A DNA stretch of 6,135 nt. Source: Gammaproteobacteria bacterium (lineage in GTDB: Bacteria > Pseudomonadota > Gammaproteobacteria > DSM-16500). A program made the translations under genes and the position numbers. Below the pieces are notes generated by a model. It worked only from the letters and a program-made list of their open reading frames with translations, made no database searches and was not told the origin of the DNA. Of the stretch, positions 4,850 through 6,135 are shown in pieces. The stretch lies in assembly GCA_009885665.1 (NCBI GenBank), contig VFKI01000114.1:1-6135 (forward strand), read 5' to 3'. Numbering within the stretch: position 1 is the stretch's first letter; each line of letters opens with the position of its first letter.

Positions 4850-6135
4850 TAAATTTGACGTCCAGGCACCATAACGGATCTGACATTTCGTATTTTAGTC
4901 ATGACTTCATTAGTCTTTGGTTCTTTAAAAAATGCACAGATGTTGCGCGACAAACATGACACGCCCGTGCTTTTATTCACCCGGCCTTGCATTGCTGGCT
5001 GCTCAACCGCGCCATATTGACGATGCATAGCTTCATCCAGCAAAGGTTCGGCTTCAGGCTGCAGCGGCACACCACGCTTTATTATTTTCTCATATGCAAA
5101 CTGCACACCGGCAATAAGTGATCGATTAAACCGCGATAATTGCACCGCTTGAAGCAAGGCATTGCCAAGCATAAATACATAGGTTGGCCATATCACCCAA
5201 TTCTGATCCTCAAAATTATCGCCATCGACTTCACGCAAATAAAATGAAAAACTCACACCCAGCAACAACATACATGCCGCCCAGCCTTTGTGACGCAGCG
5301 AAGCATCATATTGACTCAACTCTTCTTTGATTAGCTCACCACCGAATAACACTTCTGATAAACACACAGCACCGGCTGCCACACCACAGAGTGCATCAGG
5401 CACGTTGTCAGACAGCGCTTCCTGCGACGCACGATAATACAACACGCTTCTCCCGATAGCGGAAATGCTCAACGGTCCGTATGCCAACAAATCTATCCAA
5501 CGCGGACGGCAGCGCTGTTGACCTGAAAAAATATTTCGCCAGAATAGATGATTCTCCGGCCCTTCTGACAACACGCTGTTTACTAACGACATGGGTAACA
5601 TCACATACTTTACGACATTTGACAATGCAAATGCTTTGGCTTTAAGCAATAACTGTGCCTTATATAACGTCAGCGCAACTTCTGCGCCAACACTTAACGT
5701 CGTCACGCTGCCACTCACTAACGTCCAAATAATTTGTCGCATAGCGCCATAGGTATGCCAATCATCGCGCAACTTCCGCCGTAACGTACCATCGTAGCAA
5801 TGATCCAAACTTTGCTTAACTCCGCGCAACGAACGTCCACTTTCTGAAATCCACTCCGCCACAGCCGCCACATTTTTTAATGCCATCTTTTTTTTACTGA
5901 TCAGAAAATTAGCACCTTCATTCGCACCTGATATCAGCACAACCATAATAGCGAGCAACCACGTAACATAGTTCGTGCTAGCGTCAGTTGAATGAGGAGA
6001 TTCTAGATAATATAGACTTTCATTATCATCATACTCGCTGCGTTCATTCCAAAAAGAATTTTCTTCTTCATTAATGGATAGATTCTCTTCTTCATGAATA
6101 GATAGATTCTCTTCTTCATGAATAGATAGATTCTC
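4849..6135 (-). CDS. Polytopic membrane protein of unknown function with acidic N-terminal octapeptide repeats, 5' partial
   Basis: I do not recognise this protein. The frame is open from the stop at 4849 to the window edge, giving 428 residues with no start seen. A TTG at 5958 could serve as a start, but it lacks a Shine-Dalgarno sequence and would cut into the first hydrophobic helix (TWLLAIMVVLIS). The upstream codons form a regular peptide repeat, so translation across them is likely. The N-terminal part is acidic (tandem ENLSIHEE units, then a Ser/Glu/Asp/Tyr-rich stretch). After it come about seven hydrophobic segments, the first near 5905-5975 and the rest, numbered from the TTG, near 76-98, 108-130, 154-176, 187-208, 226-242 and 253-275. 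A hydrophilic tail of about 90 residues ends the protein. No transporter or enzyme motif is visible. The stop overlaps the transporter start (TAATG), so it leads the visible operon. A lineage-specific or host-interaction membrane protein is possible, but this is inference. Confidence 0.75.
   Translation of the reverse strand, partial: ENLSIHEEENLSIHEEENLSINEEENSFWNERSEYDDNESLYYLESPHSTDASTNYVTWLLAIMVVLISGANEGANFLISKKKMALKNVAAVAEWISESGRSLRGVKQSLDHCYDGTLRRKLRDDWHTYGAMRQIIWTLVSGSVTTLSVGAEVALTLYKAQLLLKAKAFALSNVVKYVMLPMSLVNSVLSEGPENHLFWRNIFSGQQRCRPRWIDLLAYGPLSISAIGRSVLYYRASQEALSDNVPDALCGVAAGAVCLSEVLFGGELIKEELSQYDASLRHKGWAACMLLLGVSFSFYLREVDGDNFEDQNWVIWPTYVFMLGNALLQAVQLSRFNRSLIAGVQFAYEKIIKRGVPLQPEAEPLLDEAMHRQYGAVEQPAMQGRVNKSTGVSCLSRNICAFFKEPKTNEVMTKIRNVRSVMVPGRQI
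6064..6135 (-). repeat. Coding 24-bp tandem repeat (minisatellite), at least three units
   Basis: Three adjacent 24-bp units lie at 6064-6087, 6088-6111 and 6112-6135. The last two are identical and the first differs at two positions. Read on the minus strand, in frame with the membrane protein gene, each unit encodes the octapeptide ENLSIHEE (ENLSINEE in the unit nearest the membrane domain). Because 24 is a multiple of three, gain or loss of units would change repeat number without breaking the frame. The array reaches the window end, so its full length is unknown. The lower similarity of the innermost unit suggests it is the oldest. Confidence 0.92.

Noticed and set aside
5956..5958. TTG as the start codon of the polytopic membrane protein
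   Set aside because: There is no Shine-Dalgarno sequence, it cuts into the first hydrophobic helix, and the frame upstream is open with coding-like octapeptide repeats to the window end.
6064..6135. Short regular repeats that might be a CRISPR array
   Set aside because: Units are directly adjacent with no spacers and are in frame with a coding sequence.

Overview
The window looks like chromosomal DNA of a gammaproteobacterium, possibly a host-associated member of the Legionellales/Coxiellaceae type. The grounds are compositional and architectural: moderate A+T, lineage-specific proteins with coiled coils, basic tails or many membrane spans beside ordinary metabolic genes, and palindromic intergenic repeats. 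No ribosomal or marker gene is present, so the assignment is tentative.

Left part (1-1260). A plus-strand frame is open from the window edge to 1001. It encodes a helical, coiled-coil, Lys/Arg-tailed protein of unknown function whose true start is probably outside the window. A 186-bp perfect-ended palindromic element (1049-1234) follows. It looks like a miniature inverted-repeat transposable element (MITE) and lies directly upstream of a small NAD(P)H-dependent FMN reductase-type flavoprotein (1260-1814), which has a clear Shine-Dalgarno sequence.

Middle (1815-2217). This non-coding stretch between converging genes holds a second, different palindromic repeat (arms 1870-1886 and 2037-2053) set in GC-rich direct and inverted repeats.

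Right part (2218-6135). Four minus-strand genes are packed stop-on-start (TAATG, ATGA, TAATG), as in a translationally coupled operon. In order of transcription they are: a polytopic membrane protein of unknown function, an EamA/DMT-family transporter, an NAD(P)-binding SDR protein fused to a DoxX-like membrane domain, and a DUF2269-type four-helix membrane protein. The first gene stays open to the right edge. Its N-terminal part contains an in-frame 24-bp tandem repeat coding for an acidic octapeptide, so the gene and the repeat array are both cut by the window end.

No rRNA, tRNA, CRISPR array, complete insertion sequence or recognised defence system is visible. The points most worth following up are the coding minisatellite, the two palindromic repeat families and the effector-like protein at the left edge.
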